Below are positions 31,042 to 32,285 of a stretch of DNA of 32,285 bases, one piece after another. The stretch is from positions 1 to 32,285 of the forward strand of contig CAPZDM010000014.1 of the NCBI GenBank assembly GCA_948745425.1, read 5' to 3'. Source of the stretch: an uncultured Clostridia bacterium (GTDB lineage: Bacteria > Bacillota > Clostridia > TANB77 > CAG-508). A model generated the notes under the pieces. That model was not told the DNA's origin. It made no database searches and was given only the letters and a program-made list of their open reading frames with translations. Position numbers and translations under genes: made by a program. How positions within the stretch are numbered: position 1 is the stretch's first letter; every line of letters begins with the position of its first letter.

Positions 31042-31863
31042 ATGAAAAATTTAAACGGTATAAAGGCTATATTTTTAGATGTTGATGGGACTCTTTTAAA
31101 TAATAACAAACAAATAACAGAAGCAACAAAAATCACAATAAAAGGGATTAAATCTCGAGATATTTACGTTATATTATGTTCAGGAAGAAGCAATAAAGAT
31201 GTATGCAAATATAGCCAAGATGTATATGCCTCTGATTATACTATTTCATCAAATGGGGCACAAATATATAATTATAAAACTAACGAAAATTTTTATAAAA
31301 ATTGTATAAAATATAACCATATAAAGGCAGTTTGGGAATATTGTAATAAACATAATTTAGAATTAGTATTTAACTTAGAAAATAATCAAACTGGCAATAA
31401 TATATTTTGCAGTAGTATGTATAAAAATAGAACAATAATAGAAAATATAGAAGATCTAAAAGATATTGATATTTTTCAAGTTATAATAAATAGTAATAAT
31501 TATTATGATATGAGGGAATGTGAGGAATATATAGCTTCAAATGAAACTTTGAAAATAGCTAATTACAGTAGAGAATACATAAAAAAAGATACAAACTCAA
31601 AAGAGCCATATTATCTTTTTATAAATAATAAATTTGCAGACAAGGGAATGGCAATAAGTGAATTTTTAAAAGAAATGAAGATTAAAAAAGAAGAGACAAT
31701 TTGTTTTGGAGATAGAATTAATGATATTACTATGTTCAAAGCCTGTGGAAATACAGTTGCAATGAAGAATGCAGATGAAGAATTAAAGAAAATAGCAGAT
31801 TATATAACATTATCAAATGAAGAAAATGGTGTAGCAGAATTTTTGAATAAATACATTTTATAA
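31042..31863 (+). CDS. HAD-superfamily Cof-type phosphatase
   Basis: The 273-residue protein has HAD motif I AIFLDVDGTLLNNNKQI (Asp13 nucleophile, Asp15), motif II VILCSGRSNKDVC, and motifs III/IV with ICFGDRINDITMFKACGN near 220. It contains the C2-type cap between motifs II and III, as in Cof/YidA/YbiV sugar-phosphate or cofactor phosphatases. The ribosome binding site is ATAGGAGA. Specific substrate cannot be told from sequence. Confidence 0.93.
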   Translation: MKNLNGIKAIFLDVDGTLLNNNKQITEATKITIKGIKSRDIYVILCSGRSNKDVCKYSQDVYASDYTISSNGAQIYNYKTNENFYKNCIKYNHIKAVWEYCNKHNLELVFNLENNQTGNNIFCSSMYKNRTIIENIEDLKDIDIFQVIINSNNYYDMRECEEYIASNETLKIANYSREYIKKDTNSKEPYYLFINNKFADKGMAISEFLKEMKIKKEETICFGDRINDITMFKACGNTVAMKNADEELKKIADYITLSNEENGVAEFLNKYIL

Positions 31864-32022
31864 AATTCTTATATATCCTTGTATTATCTTTAAAGATATG
31901 ATATATTATAATAAGTTTCATAGACACTAAAAAAGAATTTATTTTAAAATATTTACCTTCTTTATTAGATTGGTTAAGTACGAAAAGTAATTCAAATCAA
32001 TTTTAAGAAGGAGGTATATATA

Positions 32023-32193
32023 ATGGAATCTATGTATAAAGATATTACTCTTACATGTAGAGATTGTGGCAAAGAATTTATATTCACATCTGGAGAACAA
32101 CAATTTTATTCAGAAAAAGGTTTTGAAAATCAACCAGTAAGATGTCCATCTTGTAGAAAAGCTAAAAAGCAACAAAATAATAATAAATATTAA
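32023..32193 (+). CDS. Small zinc-ribbon protein (56 residues)
   Basis: ATG 32023 follows AAGGAGG at 8 bp. The sequence contains two CxxC pairs, LTCRDCGKEFIF (Cys12, Cys15) and RCPSCRKAKKQQ (Cys41, Cys44), with QFYSEKGFENQP between them, then a short basic/Asn tail. This matches the small zinc-ribbon (zinc-ribbon_7/CxxC-x(n)-CxxC) proteins common in Clostridia; RNA or protein binding is a guess. A terminator directly follows. Confidence 0.85.
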   Translation: MESMYKDITLTCRDCGKEFIFTSGEQQFYSEKGFENQPVRCPSCRKAKKQQNNNKY

Positions 32194-32197
32194 GAAG

Positions 32198-32228
32198 AAA
32201 GAGAGAACTATATAAGGTTCTCTCTTTT
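32198..32228 (+). terminator. Terminator after the zinc-ribbon gene
   Basis: AAAGAGAGAAC (32198-32208) pairs with GTTCTCTCTTT (32217-32227), loop of eight bases, T-run at the end. Confidence 0.88.
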
Positions 32229-32233
32229 GGCAA

Positions 32234-32285
32234 GTGCGACGGGCATGTCGTTTAGTTAATCGGTGAAAGTCCGTAGTGGAGGTAT
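32234..32285 (+). mobile_element. 5' end of a group II intron, cut by the window edge
   Basis: GTGCGAC at 32234 is the usual first bases of a bacterial group II intron. It is followed by a CGAC/GTCG helix (32237-32240 with 32247-32250) and by GGTGAAAGTCC, a typical early domain I string. The start is 6 bp after the terminator T-run of the zinc-ribbon gene; insertion just behind terminators is known for class C introns. The rest, including any intron-encoded protein, is outside the window. Confidence 0.72.

Overview
The window is AT-rich DNA from a Gram-positive bacterium. Its AGA-dominated arginine usage, AGGAGG-type ribosome binding sites, sporulation-type gene ylbJ, class B sortase and rimP-nusA-ylxQ-infB-rbfA cluster point to the Clostridia, probably an uncultured gut-type lineage (inference; no rRNA is present). 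It splits into a prophage or tailocin region (1 to about 10 kb) and ordinary chromosome (about 10-32 kb).

Prophage region: the end of a contractile-tail (PBSX/Mu-like) baseplate module (DUF2577, gp25-like wedge, baseplate J, XkdU/YmfQ-like, fibre). A diversity-generating retroelement (DGR) follows: a 594-residue target protein whose C-terminus is the variable repeat (VR, 4909-5040), a GC-rich hairpin, the template repeat (TR, 5183-5314) and the DGR reverse transcriptase. TR and VR align without gaps over 132 bp and differ at 13 positions, all 13 being adenines in TR. Then come a tail-assembly-chaperone-like gene, an XhlA-like protein, a holin, an amidase endolysin and a small divergent regulatory region with an XRE repressor.

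Chromosomal region: truA; a class B sortase with a beta-helix surface protein carrying a TPKTG sorting signal; small membrane proteins; ylbJ; rpiB-trpS-obg; two Cys-rich mini-proteins; asd; an FAD oxidoreductase; a MntA/HepT toxin-antitoxin pair; the rimP-nusA-ylxQ-infB-rbfA-nrnA-truB cluster behind a consensus promoter; a HAD phosphatase; a zinc-ribbon protein; and the 5' end of a group II intron just after a terminator. Small palindromic repeats are scattered between the chromosomal genes.

The most unusual signal crosses both halves. Five conserved genes (baseplate J, tail fibre, DGR reverse transcriptase, truA, rimP) are each broken in the standard reading, and all are restored by a +1 shift at an in-frame CGG codon: skip the C and read GGN as glycine. 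The reverse transcriptase needs this twice. All six +1 shifts in otherwise intact genes fall on CGG. By a manual scan only two other in-frame CGG codons exist in the window, both in unrecognised small genes, and none in trpS, obg, nusA, infB, truB and the other intact housekeeping genes. This suggests CGG is unassigned or poorly decoded here and acts as a recurrent +1 frameshift site. A systematic assembly artefact remains the main alternative.
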